A stretch of DNA of 38,503 nt from positions 1-38,503 of the forward strand of contig CAMNDY010000017.1 in assembly GCA_946535985.1 (NCBI GenBank), given 5' to 3'. The DNA comes from an uncultured Treponema sp. Lineage in GTDB: Bacteria > Spirochaetota > Spirochaetia > Treponematales > Treponemataceae. The notes under the pieces were generated by a model. It had not been told where the DNA came from. It worked only from the letters and a program-made list of their open reading frames with translations, and did no database searches. Position 1 is the first letter of the stretch. Each line of letters starts with the position of its first letter. Shown here piece after piece: positions 1 to 7,388 of this stretch. The translations under genes were made by a program, and so were the position numbers.

Positions 1-713
1 TCTTTCCATCCGTCGAAGCCAAGATATCCCATGAAGTAACGGCGATCAATGTTATCATTGTCTGTAAGGTGTACGTACAATCCGTGTGGGAAGTTCATAC
101 CCATTGTTGTAACTTTGATAGATTTGATAGTTCCAACATTCTTGATTACACCAAATCCACCTTCGAACAATGTCTTTTCGAAAGAAGGGTTCTGTGCAAC
201 GTTGAATGATGAAGCATCTTCATCTTCACTCAAAGCCTGTCTTTCACCATCATCACTTACTGTAGAAAGTGGTTCGTAAGCAGGGATGTCAAAAGGAGGA
301 ACAATCTTAGCGTTTGCATTTGAGTTCCATGATGGGAATACAATGCGAACACCCATTACGTTCTGTCCTGCGAAAGGTACGTCTGCGGACTCTTTTACTG
401 GTGCTGCAACAACCTGTGAATCAGCCAAGCTCTGAACAGTCTTTGCAGAAGAGTTCAATGTAACTTCCCATTCAGGAAGAGACAAAGAAGTTCTCATAAG
501 ATCTTTCTGTTGCTTAGTAAATGTTGAACCAGCACTAATAGCGTAATCCATAGTTGTACGCTTATTCTGCTTTGCTACTACGTTACCATCACTGTCTGTA
601 AGTTCGTAGTCAGCATCCAACTGTGTAAAATCGATGAGCATAGCTTCTTCAGCAAAAGCAACGCCACCAACAAGCAGCATAGCAGCTGCAATTAAACTCA
701 AAGTCTTCTTCAT
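1..713 (-). CDS. flaA: Flagellar filament outer-layer (sheath) protein FlaA, 3' end outside window
   Basis: Periplasmic sheath protein that coats the FlaB core of spirochaete flagella. About 237 residues are visible. They begin with a clean Sec signal peptide (MKKTLSLIAAAMLLVGGVAFA, cut before EEAMLIDF). The FlaA-family block GVIKNVGTIKSIKVTTMGMN, then FPHGLYVHLTDND and YFMGYLGFDGWKE, runs to the window edge. The start at 713 is set by the GGAG ribosome site 7 nt upstream and by the signal peptide. The family is usually about 320-350 residues, so roughly a third is missing at the C-terminus. Codons such as TTC, AAC and GGT are more frequent than in neighbouring genes, as expected for an abundant protein. 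The gene follows the GerMN gene on the same strand but has its own promoter. Family assignment is firm; which FlaA paralogue this is cannot be told. Confidence 0.95.
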   Translation of the reverse strand, partial: MKKTLSLIAAAMLLVGGVAFAEEAMLIDFTQLDADYELTDSDGNVVAKQNKRTTMDYAISAGSTFTKQQKDLMRTSLSLPEWEVTLNSSAKTVQSLADSQVVAAPVKESADVPFAGQNVMGVRIVFPSWNSNANAKIVPPFDIPAYEPLSTVSDDGERQALSEDEDASSFNVAQNPSFEKTLFEGGFGVIKNVGTIKSIKVTTMGMNFPHGLYVHLTDNDNIDRRYFMGYLGFDGWK

Positions 714-763
714 TTGAAGCTCCTTTTTTTATACTAATTCGATGTAGCCTTGTATAATAAACT

Positions 764-792
764 ATTATCTTATAAGTATGCTAATTTGTCAA
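764..792 (-). promoter_or_regulatory. Sigma-70-type promoter of flaA
   Basis: On the minus strand a perfect -35 TTGACA (787-792) and a -10 GATAAT (764-769) are separated by exactly 17 nt. Transcription would start near 757, giving a leader of about 44 nt with a GGAG ribosome site. No sigma-28-like (TAAA-N15-GCCGATAA) pattern was seen, so flaA looks housekeeping-driven. It lies in the 90-nt gap after the GerMN stop codon. Confidence 0.8.
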
Positions 793-803
793 CGCTTTTT
801 TTT

Positions 804-1262
804 CTATTCAAAAGCATATTTTCCATCTACAAACACCTGCACCTGCTCGATATTTGTAAAGTTTTTCATGATATTCCGCTTTAAAAGCTCAATACCATCC
901 TTTATTTGAACAACATTGTGTCCCATATATATAATATCGGCAGAAAGGTCAATAAACACTGTTCTATCTCTTTCAAAGCACGAAATTACCTTAGTTCCAG
1001 GAGTAAAAAGATACTTTGTTCTTTCAAGACCAGATCCAAGTACAAGCTCATCAACAAAATAATTTAATTGAGATTTATTGGGATTTTCTTTTAAATATCT
1101 TGTTTCAAGAACATATTTTCCTTCATCAACACAAGGAAAAATAAATACATATTTTGTTCCGTAATGCTTTTTTGCATACATTCCAGAAGAAATCAGAAGA
1201 AAAACAAGAGAAAGTATCAGTGCCGCTATAATGGGAATATATTTTTTAATGTCAATTTTCAT
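804..1262 (-). CDS. Membrane-anchored GerMN-domain protein
   Basis: A protein of 152 residues with one N-terminal membrane segment (about residues 7-28, YIPIIAALILSLVFLLISSG) followed by a periplasmic domain. The pattern of that domain (VLETRYLKEN, LVLGSGLERTKYLFTPGTKV, VFIDLSADIIYMG, IEQVQVFVDGK) matches the GerMN family. In that family it is thought to bind envelope or cell-wall components; no catalytic residues are known. I chose the ATG at 1262 (MKIDIKKY) over an upstream start at 1292 because the longer form would overlap the amidase by 41 nt and put a polar tail before the membrane segment. The chosen start overlaps the amidase stop by 11 nt, so the two are translationally coupled. The amidase neighbour supports a role in peptidoglycan turnover. 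Function is inferred. Confidence 0.8.
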   Translation of the reverse strand: MKIDIKKYIPIIAALILSLVFLLISSGMYAKKHYGTKYVFIFPCVDEGKYVLETRYLKENPNKSQLNYFVDELVLGSGLERTKYLFTPGTKVISCFERDRTVFIDLSADIIYMGHNVVQIKDGIELLKRNIMKNFTNIEQVQVFVDGKYAFE

Positions 1263-2280
1263 TTGCAGATGTAAATCCTTTTGAGCGTTCAAAGTGAGTT
1301 ATGAATGCTGCAATTCCATTATATATTCCAAGGGCTGCTTTTTTCAAGTATGTATCATTATTCAAAAGCAAAGCTTCTTTTTCATTAGAAACAAATCCAA
1401 GTTCAATTAAAACGCTTGGCATGTTAGAGTTTTTTACAACAAACCATTCCTCTGCTTTAATTCCCCTTGCCTTTGATTCATTACCAATCTGACTTTGCAG
1501 ACCGTCCATAATGAACTTTGCAATCATGATTGATTCTGTTGTATATTCCTCTTCCAGCATAGAATTCAGAATCGGGAATAAAGATTTATCATCTGTTGAA
1601 GATTTATCAAGTACTGTACGGCGATATCCCGGAGAAAGGTACCATACTTCATAGCCGGAAGAAGTTTTATTTAACGAAGAATTTACGTGAATTGAAATAA
1701 ACAATACAGCTTCGTCTTCTTTAACTTTCACATTATTTGCAATTTCTGTTCTTTCCTGAAGTGTGAGGAAAACATCTTTATTTCTTGTAAGAATAATCTG
1801 TTTATCGGGATAGGCAGTTTTAAGGCGTTCACCCAAAAGCTTTGCAACCTTAAGATTTACGTCTTTTTCCTGAATCGTTACATTTTTTCCATTGATTTTA
1901 TATGTTTTTAATGCACCGGGATCTTTTCCTCCGTGGCCTGCATCTACAAGAATAGCGCCAACCTTGAACATTGTAGAATTATTTTCTTTAAACATCTGGT
2001 CGGCATCGTTCATGAATTTTTTAGAAACATATATCTTATTATTTTTAAGCTCCGGGGCATCTGTAAGCTCAAAACGAACATTGTCCAGCATTACGACACT
2101 TTCATCTTTTCTAAAGGTTATCTGATGTCCGTTTTTTTCAAGCATTCCTGTTTCAGAAAGAGAATCCCAGTACAAAGTAATTCCTTCTTTTTTTGCAGTA
2201 TCCATGAGCGAAATATCGTTTACTGCAAAAAGAGATGAGACTATTGAAAATATCGCAAAGAACAATATATGTTTTTTCAT
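1252..2280 (-). CDS. N-acetylmuramoyl-L-alanine amidase (Amidase_3, AmiC type)
   Basis: A zinc hydrolase that cuts the amide bond between MurNAc and the stem peptide, acting in the periplasm. Residues 1-19 are a signal peptide (MKKHILFFAIFSIVSSLFA). Residues about 25-95 resemble a copper-amine-oxidase-N-like stalk domain, and residues about 105-335 are the Amidase_3 domain. Expected zinc ligands are visible: His in LVDAGHGGKDPG (about 114), Glu in QEKDVNL (about 138) and His in SIHVNSS (about 196). The catalytic Glu is in VLIELGFVSNEKEA (about 293). The ATG overlaps the stop of the ATP-grasp gene by 4 nt (ATGA) and the 3' end overlaps the GerMN gene. The amidase, GerMN and flaA order suggests remodelling of the wall around periplasmic flagella or at division; that link is inference. 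Confidence 0.93.
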   Translation of the reverse strand: MKKHILFFAIFSIVSSLFAVNDISLMDTAKKEGITLYWDSLSETGMLEKNGHQITFRKDESVVMLDNVRFELTDAPELKNNKIYVSKKFMNDADQMFKENNSTMFKVGAILVDAGHGGKDPGALKTYKINGKNVTIQEKDVNLKVAKLLGERLKTAYPDKQIILTRNKDVFLTLQERTEIANNVKVKEDEAVLFISIHVNSSLNKTSSGYEVWYLSPGYRRTVLDKSSTDDKSLFPILNSMLEEEYTTESIMIAKFIMDGLQSQIGNESKARGIKAEEWFVVKNSNMPSVLIELGFVSNEKEALLLNNDTYLKKAALGIYNGIAAFITHFERSKGFTSANEN

Positions 2281-3959
2281 TTTTTCCCTTCGACAGGCTC
2301 AGGGCCCACAAGTTTAGTATCAGGGCCTGCAAGTTTACTATCGGAATAATATACTGCTCCCTGAAGACCTCCCCGCAATAAAGAAGACCAGAAGCCACTT
2401 GAATCTAAGGCAGGATGCTTTGGGCGCAGAATATCGAACTTTTGTGCAGTCTGCCTGATTGTATTAAAATTCCAGTCTGTAAGGTTGCAGACATCGGCTG
2501 TTTGTAAAAAATCAGGTATATAATCTTGAGTCTTAGCATTTTCAGGGATATCCAGAAGAATATCAAGGCAGCACCGTTGTTCGTTATTCAGTTTAAAAAA
2601 AGCATAAGGAGGAAAAGCATTTTCATCTGCCTCTTCATTTCCCTTCAAATAGCTGTCTGTTTTAGGATTATTTGGTTTAAGGGTAATAAAAACATTTGAA
2701 ACTGCATCTTCTGCAGCTTTTATTGCAATTTCTCTGTTATTGCTTACGGCAATTATATTTCCGCATTTTTCTACATTGTTTCTTGGAAAGTCTACATCAC
2801 ATCCAATAGAAACTGTTGCCCGAGGAAGAACATCACGCACTGCCTGGTCTGTAAAATCCTGTATATTTTCTATATATTCAACTGTTCCGGGAATGCTCAT
2901 CCAAGCGCGTTCTGCAGAGGTGCGCAGGCATGGAACTTCAAAAAGTTCATAAGGAGCCGGAAGATTTTTACAAAGCTCTGACGGAGTGTAAGAAACCGGC
3001 ACTGCTTTTGAAATCAGTTTTTCAGGTTTATTACCTGTTGCAATAAGAATGCCCTGTTCTGTTAAATTCAAATCTGAAGCATAAGGATATGTCCAGCCTG
3101 ACATATATCCGCCGGAAAGACGGGCTGCAATTTCGCCGATCATAGGACCCTTTTTTGTATATTTAATGTCTGCTTTAGCAGCACCACAGGTAAGGCCTTC
3201 TGCTTTAGCTCCAAGGGCAAATACAGAAATAAGCTGGCCGTGCATTTTCTGGGGAATATCTGCAGGCATTGTGTGACCAATTTCAATAAAATATGGTTCG
3301 TATTTAATATGACGGATTGCAAAGCCTGTAACGATAAACTTGCCGTTATAAACAAGAGCATCAATGGAAAACTCAGGGCCGTCCATATATTCTTCTATAA
3401 TTGCATAGCCTGTGCAGGAATTTTTTGAAGCAATTGTAACGGCAGGCAAAAACTCTTCTTTTGTTCTTACCATTCTGCAGCCGCGGGCCCCCATATTATC
3501 TACAGGCTTTACTACAAAAGGAAAATCCATTTTGGAAAGAACGGTCTCTAAAAGCTCAGGAGAAATATCTTCTTTTCCGGCCCGTATAAACTTTGGAGAA
3601 GGAACTCCATTTTTTTCAAAGCAAGCCCGCATCTGAGTTTTAATACTTGCATTTGTGGCGGCTTCAAAGCTGTGTGCAGGTAAACCAAGTTTTTGACAGA
3701 CATAGCTTACACTTGCAGAAAAATCTGTACCGGCTGTAAAAACGCCTTCCAGACCATCCGGAGAATTCTTAAGGCGGGTACAAAGCTCTAAGATTCCTTC
3801 TTTATCTTTTAAATCAATCTGAAAAAACTCATCTGCCAGAGGAATGCAAACAGCTTTTGGATCTGCGTCAACTACAATTGTATGCAGACCAAGATTTTTT
3901 GCACTTTGAATAGCAGGACGCTGCATGAGGCCTGCGCCTAATATAACTATATTTTTCAT
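2277..3959 (-). CDS. ATP-grasp carboxylate-amine ligase family protein
   Basis: 560 residues. Residues 1-100 form a pre-ATP-grasp nucleotide-type fold (MKNIVILGAGLMQRPAIQSA). Residues about 108-310 are an ATP-grasp domain, with the phosphate-binding stretch PFVVKPVDNMGARGCRMV, IIEEYMDGPEFSIDALVYNG, and metal-binding IGEIAARLSGGYMSG near 280. Such enzymes activate a carboxylate as acyl-phosphate and join it to an amine; the substrate here is unknown. Residues about 435-535 are an extra C-terminal region I do not recognise. The last 20 or so residues are repeat-derived (SKLAGPD, TKLVGPE, PVEG) and probably not functional. The gene sits between the PseF/PseG/methyltransferase fusion (4-nt overlap) and the amidase (4-nt overlap). 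A role attaching an acyl or amino-acid group to a sugar amine is plausible but inferred. Confidence 0.85.
   Translation of the reverse strand: MKNIVILGAGLMQRPAIQSAKNLGLHTIVVDADPKAVCIPLADEFFQIDLKDKEGILELCTRLKNSPDGLEGVFTAGTDFSASVSYVCQKLGLPAHSFEAATNASIKTQMRACFEKNGVPSPKFIRAGKEDISPELLETVLSKMDFPFVVKPVDNMGARGCRMVRTKEEFLPAVTIASKNSCTGYAIIEEYMDGPEFSIDALVYNGKFIVTGFAIRHIKYEPYFIEIGHTMPADIPQKMHGQLISVFALGAKAEGLTCGAAKADIKYTKKGPMIGEIAARLSGGYMSGWTYPYASDLNLTEQGILIATGNKPEKLISKAVPVSYTPSELCKNLPAPYELFEVPCLRTSAERAWMSIPGTVEYIENIQDFTDQAVRDVLPRATVSIGCDVDFPRNNVEKCGNIIAVSNNREIAIKAAEDAVSNVFITLKPNNPKTDSYLKGNEEADENAFPPYAFFKLNNEQRCCLDILLDIPENAKTQDYIPDFLQTADVCNLTDWNFNTIRQTAQKFDILRPKHPALDSSGFWSSLLRGGLQGAVYYSDSKLAGPDTKLVGPEPVEGKK
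2286..2344. repeat. Dispersed CCTTCGACARGCTCAGG repeat plus 21-bp tandem duplication in the ATP-grasp 3' end
   Basis: Positions 2286-2307 carry CCCTTCGACAGGCTCAGGG and flank, matching 16 of 17 core bases of the copy in mutL (11522-11538). Immediately beyond are two near-identical 21-bp units, each running from CAGGGCC to AGTTTASTAT, the first from about 2300 and the second from about 2321. They encode the peptide pair TKLVGPE and SKLAGPD, followed by PVEG from the repeat itself. The repeat extends the ATP-grasp reading frame to a new stop. Confidence 0.75.
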
Positions 3960-6421
3960 TTCTTTTCCGCCTTTTTACGGCAATAAATTTCGACAGTATC
4001 TCCAAGCTGCATTAGTCTTGAATATTTATCTATCATATTCCATTTTACACTGCCCTTCTGAACATTTTCTTTTTTGCATATAGGGAAACGTTCCGGATGA
4101 TGTCCTGTAGAAATGACCTTTACAACTTCAAAACCGTATTTTTTGAGGATTTTTTGTGCACGAGAAGGTTCCCAGATTGAAAAATGGTCAATAGGACTGA
4201 TTGTGTAAAAATGGTCAATATCGCTTTTTGCAGAAATGCCTTCGCCGGAAGGTGTTGCAAAGGCAAAAATTCCACCGTCTTTAATTATTGAAGAAATTTT
4301 TGACAATACAGAATCAAGATTTTTAAAATGCTCAATTACGTACCACATTGAAAGGCAATCAAACTGAGTAATTCCAAATTCTTTTTCAACATCAATTTGA
4401 GGAAAAGCAGAACAGGATGCCGGAAAATGAAGTTTAGTCTTTACATAATGAATTGCATCATCAGAAATATCTGTTCCAAAAGGATTAAGTCCAAGATCAT
4501 TTGCAGCAGCTAAAGATGGTCCGTAGGCACAGCCTATATCAAGATAGTTTTTACCACCCTGATTATCATGAAGAGAATTCATAACTTTAATTCTTCTTAG
4601 GCACTGAGCCTTTATTGAATCAAAATCTTCTTCGTAAGTTTTTCCGTACTGCTTTTTATAATCTTCAAAAAAATAGGATTTTTTATACTGCATTTCTTCT
4701 TCGGCAGTAAAAGACATATAAACAAGACCACAGCATTTACAGCGTCTGTAAGTTCGTCCTGCATTGCGCGAAATAATCGGGTCAGGATTAGAATCCTTTT
4801 GCCCCTCCTCATTCTGGCCGCAGACAGGACAGCAAAGCTTTTTACCAAAGGCAAGCTTTTGAATATAAGAACCCAGGGATTTTTGCTCAAGACTCATTTT
4901 TACTTCAGGATAAAGAAAAGGAGACTCCAGAGCTTTCTGCATTTTTAGGGAATCAATTTTTCCGTGAGGAATATAAGCAAAATCATATTTTTGTGCCAGA
5001 CGCTCATGAAGCTTTGTTGTTGCAAGCATTATTACTGCGCAACCTGCAAATGCAGCTTCGAAAGCTGTAAGTCCATAATGAGAAAGAACTAAATCATATT
5101 CAAAAATCTTTTCGCGAAGGTTTTCAACTGGAGGAATAAAATTGATATTTAAAATATTCCTGTATTTTTCTACATCACTTACAATTGCAGTAATCTGGGC
5201 CCCCGGAAGATTTTTTACAAGTGCCTGAGCTGCAGGAAGTGTAAGACCGGCGGGATCTTCTCCTCCTATGCAAACCAGAACCTTTTCTATATTGCGGGAT
5301 TTATTTTTTCTTACATTCAAAGGCTTGGTAATATAACTTGTGTCAAAAAGATTTGGAAGACGAGAAACATCGTAAGAAGGAATTATATCTAAAAGATAAT
5401 CACAGTATTCAGAAAAATCAGAGCCTTCATCAAGAGAAATGAGCTTTTTACCTTTTGAAAAACTTTCAGCCTGCTTTTGAGAAAGCTTAAAATTATCTGT
5501 AACGATAACTGCTTTATAAGTTTCATCAGGAAGCTGATTAATTATCTGCCAGTCTTGCAGCCCCTTTTCTTTATATTCATCAATAATTGAAAAGGTTTCT
5601 GCAAGGGTACAATCATCCGGAATATATACAAAACCCTTTGTTTCAATTGCTGTAGTAAGACATCGGTGAAGGTGACCTGTTCCCTGGCCTTTAACAACAG
5701 AAGGTACAAAAACAATAGGATTATTCACAGCGTCTGATTTACAGGCATCGATAATCTGCTCGGTTGTATAAGGCTCTTTGCAATCTTTAAGGTAATTTAC
5801 AATACAAGAGGCGCGCATGTAATCAGAAAAAGTATCGATTGTTGTACGTAAATCAGGGTAATAAAAACGTGAAGGAGCTTTTACAAACTCACATTTGAAT
5901 CTGTCTTTATGATTATATAAGGCAGGTCCAACATGCTCGTGGTCATAAGGATTATCTGTCTGCTCTGCGGCTTCTAATAAAGACTGGGCACTAAAAATTT
6001 CTACACCCGAACCATGAGGAAGACCTGTAAAGGTAAGATAATCACATGGATGTTTTGATTTATTTCTTTCTTCAAATTCTTCTACACTGGCCTGGGCTGC
6101 TTCATAAAACAAAAAAGGATTATCGGCAGTAGCACGGATTATTGTATCAACCTTGAGGGTTTTTATAAGATCGCAAAAACGCTTTAATACATCATTCAAA
6201 TCTCCGGCAAAACAATCAAAACCATTTTTTTTGCAGATTGGTTTTAGTTTTTCATAAGATTCATGATCGGTTGCGACAAAATACTTATCTGCCTTAACTT
6301 TTTTCATAGAAGTTAAAACCCAGTCTAATACACTTTTTTCACCAAGGATTTTTAAGGCTTTTCCGGGCAGACGCGAAGAAGATAAACGGCATTGAACGAT
6401 TACAGCTCTTTTAGTTTTCAT
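3956..6421 (-). CDS. Three-module fusion: SpsF/PseF-type cytidylyltransferase, PseG/SpsG-type sugar-nucleotide hydrolase, Zn-ribbon SAM methyltransferase
   Basis: 821 residues. Residues 1-235 match the SpsF/PseF/NeuA-like nucleotidyltransferases: IVQCRLSSSRLPGKAL at the start, GDLNDVLKRF, then RATADNPF. Residues about 236-530 match PseG/SpsG: GQGTGHLHRCLTTA near 249 carries the GxGHxxR motif with the catalytic His, CIGGEDPAGLT is the nucleotide-binding loop, and LTAFEAAFAGCAVI is the C-terminal motif. Residues about 533-575 hold two Cys pairs (CPVCG, CKCCG) of a zinc ribbon. Residues about 600-815 are a class I methyltransferase with motif I YLDIGCAYGPS. PseG and PseF act in succession in CMP-pseudaminic acid synthesis, so fusion implies one pathway. 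The start is the ATG overlapping the upstream gene by 11 nt. The exact sugar is unproven. Confidence 0.88.
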   Translation of the reverse strand: MKTKRAVIVQCRLSSSRLPGKALKILGEKSVLDWVLTSMKKVKADKYFVATDHESYEKLKPICKKNGFDCFAGDLNDVLKRFCDLIKTLKVDTIIRATADNPFLFYEAAQASVEEFEERNKSKHPCDYLTFTGLPHGSGVEIFSAQSLLEAAEQTDNPYDHEHVGPALYNHKDRFKCEFVKAPSRFYYPDLRTTIDTFSDYMRASCIVNYLKDCKEPYTTEQIIDACKSDAVNNPIVFVPSVVKGQGTGHLHRCLTTAIETKGFVYIPDDCTLAETFSIIDEYKEKGLQDWQIINQLPDETYKAVIVTDNFKLSQKQAESFSKGKKLISLDEGSDFSEYCDYLLDIIPSYDVSRLPNLFDTSYITKPLNVRKNKSRNIEKVLVCIGGEDPAGLTLPAAQALVKNLPGAQITAIVSDVEKYRNILNINFIPPVENLREKIFEYDLVLSHYGLTAFEAAFAGCAVIMLATTKLHERLAQKYDFAYIPHGKIDSLKMQKALESPFLYPEVKMSLEQKSLGSYIQKLAFGKKLCCPVCGQNEEGQKDSNPDPIISRNAGRTYRRCKCCGLVYMSFTAEEEMQYKKSYFFEDYKKQYGKTYEEDFDSIKAQCLRRIKVMNSLHDNQGGKNYLDIGCAYGPSLAAANDLGLNPFGTDISDDAIHYVKTKLHFPASCSAFPQIDVEKEFGITQFDCLSMWYVIEHFKNLDSVLSKISSIIKDGGIFAFATPSGEGISAKSDIDHFYTISPIDHFSIWEPSRAQKILKKYGFEVVKVISTGHHPERFPICKKENVQKGSVKWNMIDKYSRLMQLGDTVEIYCRKKAEKK

Positions 6422-7388
6422 TGCTTTCCACCTGAGGCTCCTGCCAGTTTTTTATAAAAGTCTGCAGATCCATTTTAAACTGATATTTATTTTTTTCTAC
6501 CCATTCTTTTGCGGCCTTAAACTGCTTTTTTGCTTCAAGATATCCGCAGGAAGAATGGAATAAAAATTTATAAAAGGCTGAGTTTTTAATAAAAGCTGCT
6601 TCGTTTTTATATTTTGGAACCTCGTTTTTAAGATAATATTTCAGATAATCCTGATTGATTGTCTGATCTTCAATTGTAGGTTCATCAATATATGAAAACT
6701 GCAGCATTGTTGTAAGTTTAGTTTCCTGACCCCAAAGCCATGAACGAACAGCAAGATCAAGGTTCTGCCAGTATGGAGTTTTTATTGTATGGTCAAAGCC
6801 ACCAAGCTGAATAAACTTTTTGCGGTTATAAAGGGCTACATAATCTTTTGGATAAATTGTTTTTTTACCGTCTGTTACAAAAGATGAAGAATCAATTACA
6901 AAATGAGATTTTTCGGCCCCCGGTGTAAACAAGGTATAAAGTCCGTTTTTATTTTTATCTAAAAGACGAGGAACAATACAGTAGATTTGTGAACTTGTAA
7001 GTCGTTCTGCAAGATTTTCAAGCACTACTCCGCTTGGAATATAAAGGCTGTCTCTGATTACAAGAACATAATCTGCATCAATTTCGCTCATTGCAAGGTT
7101 TATAAGTTCACCGTCAGAAGCTTTTTCCAACGGAATAAAGAATTTTATATTTGGAAACTTTTTAGAGATATCTTCAATAGAATAATTACTGCTGTCATGC
7201 TCAATGGAAATTATTGAACGGAAATTACAGCCCATGAGGTTTTCAAAAACATTGAGCTTAAGATGACTTGCGCTTGAATGAAGAAGGATTACAGATATAT
7301 TCAGAACATCAGGAGAATTATTTACTTTTCCCCCTATTACTGTCATGTTTATCTGATGTTCATCAAAAGTTGAAGGTATAGAACTCAT
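6411..7388 (-). CDS. Glycosyltransferase-like protein, GT2 (GT-A) related
   Basis: 325 residues. NISVILLHSSASHLKLNVFE opens a Rossmann-like nucleotide-sugar domain at about residue 30. IDADYVLVIRDSLYIPSG sits where GT2 enzymes have the DXD metal site, but here it reads RDS. Then YNRKKFIQLGGFDH and WQNLDLAVRSWLWG match the GGFDE and ED(D)LxxRxxxxG motifs in weakened form. The donor and acceptor are unknown, and loss of transferase activity is possible. The ATG at 7388 is chosen because GGAGG lies 5 nt upstream; the GTG one codon earlier has no proper spacing. The gene lies within the spiro-SPASM / PseFG operon, overlapping its upstream neighbour by 26 nt and its downstream neighbour by 11 nt. 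It probably handles a sugar of the same pathway. Confidence 0.72.
   Translation of the reverse strand: MSSIPSTFDEHQINMTVIGGKVNNSPDVLNISVILLHSSASHLKLNVFENLMGCNFRSIISIEHDSSNYSIEDISKKFPNIKFFIPLEKASDGELINLAMSEIDADYVLVIRDSLYIPSGVVLENLAERLTSSQIYCIVPRLLDKNKNGLYTLFTPGAEKSHFVIDSSSFVTDGKKTIYPKDYVALYNRKKFIQLGGFDHTIKTPYWQNLDLAVRSWLWGQETKLTTMLQFSYIDEPTIEDQTINQDYLKYYLKNEVPKYKNEAAFIKNSAFYKFLFHSSCGYLEAKKQFKAAKEWVEKNKYQFKMDLQTFIKNWQEPQVESNEN

Noticed and set aside
49..279. 76-codon plus-strand frame
   Set aside because: Antisense shadow of flaA.
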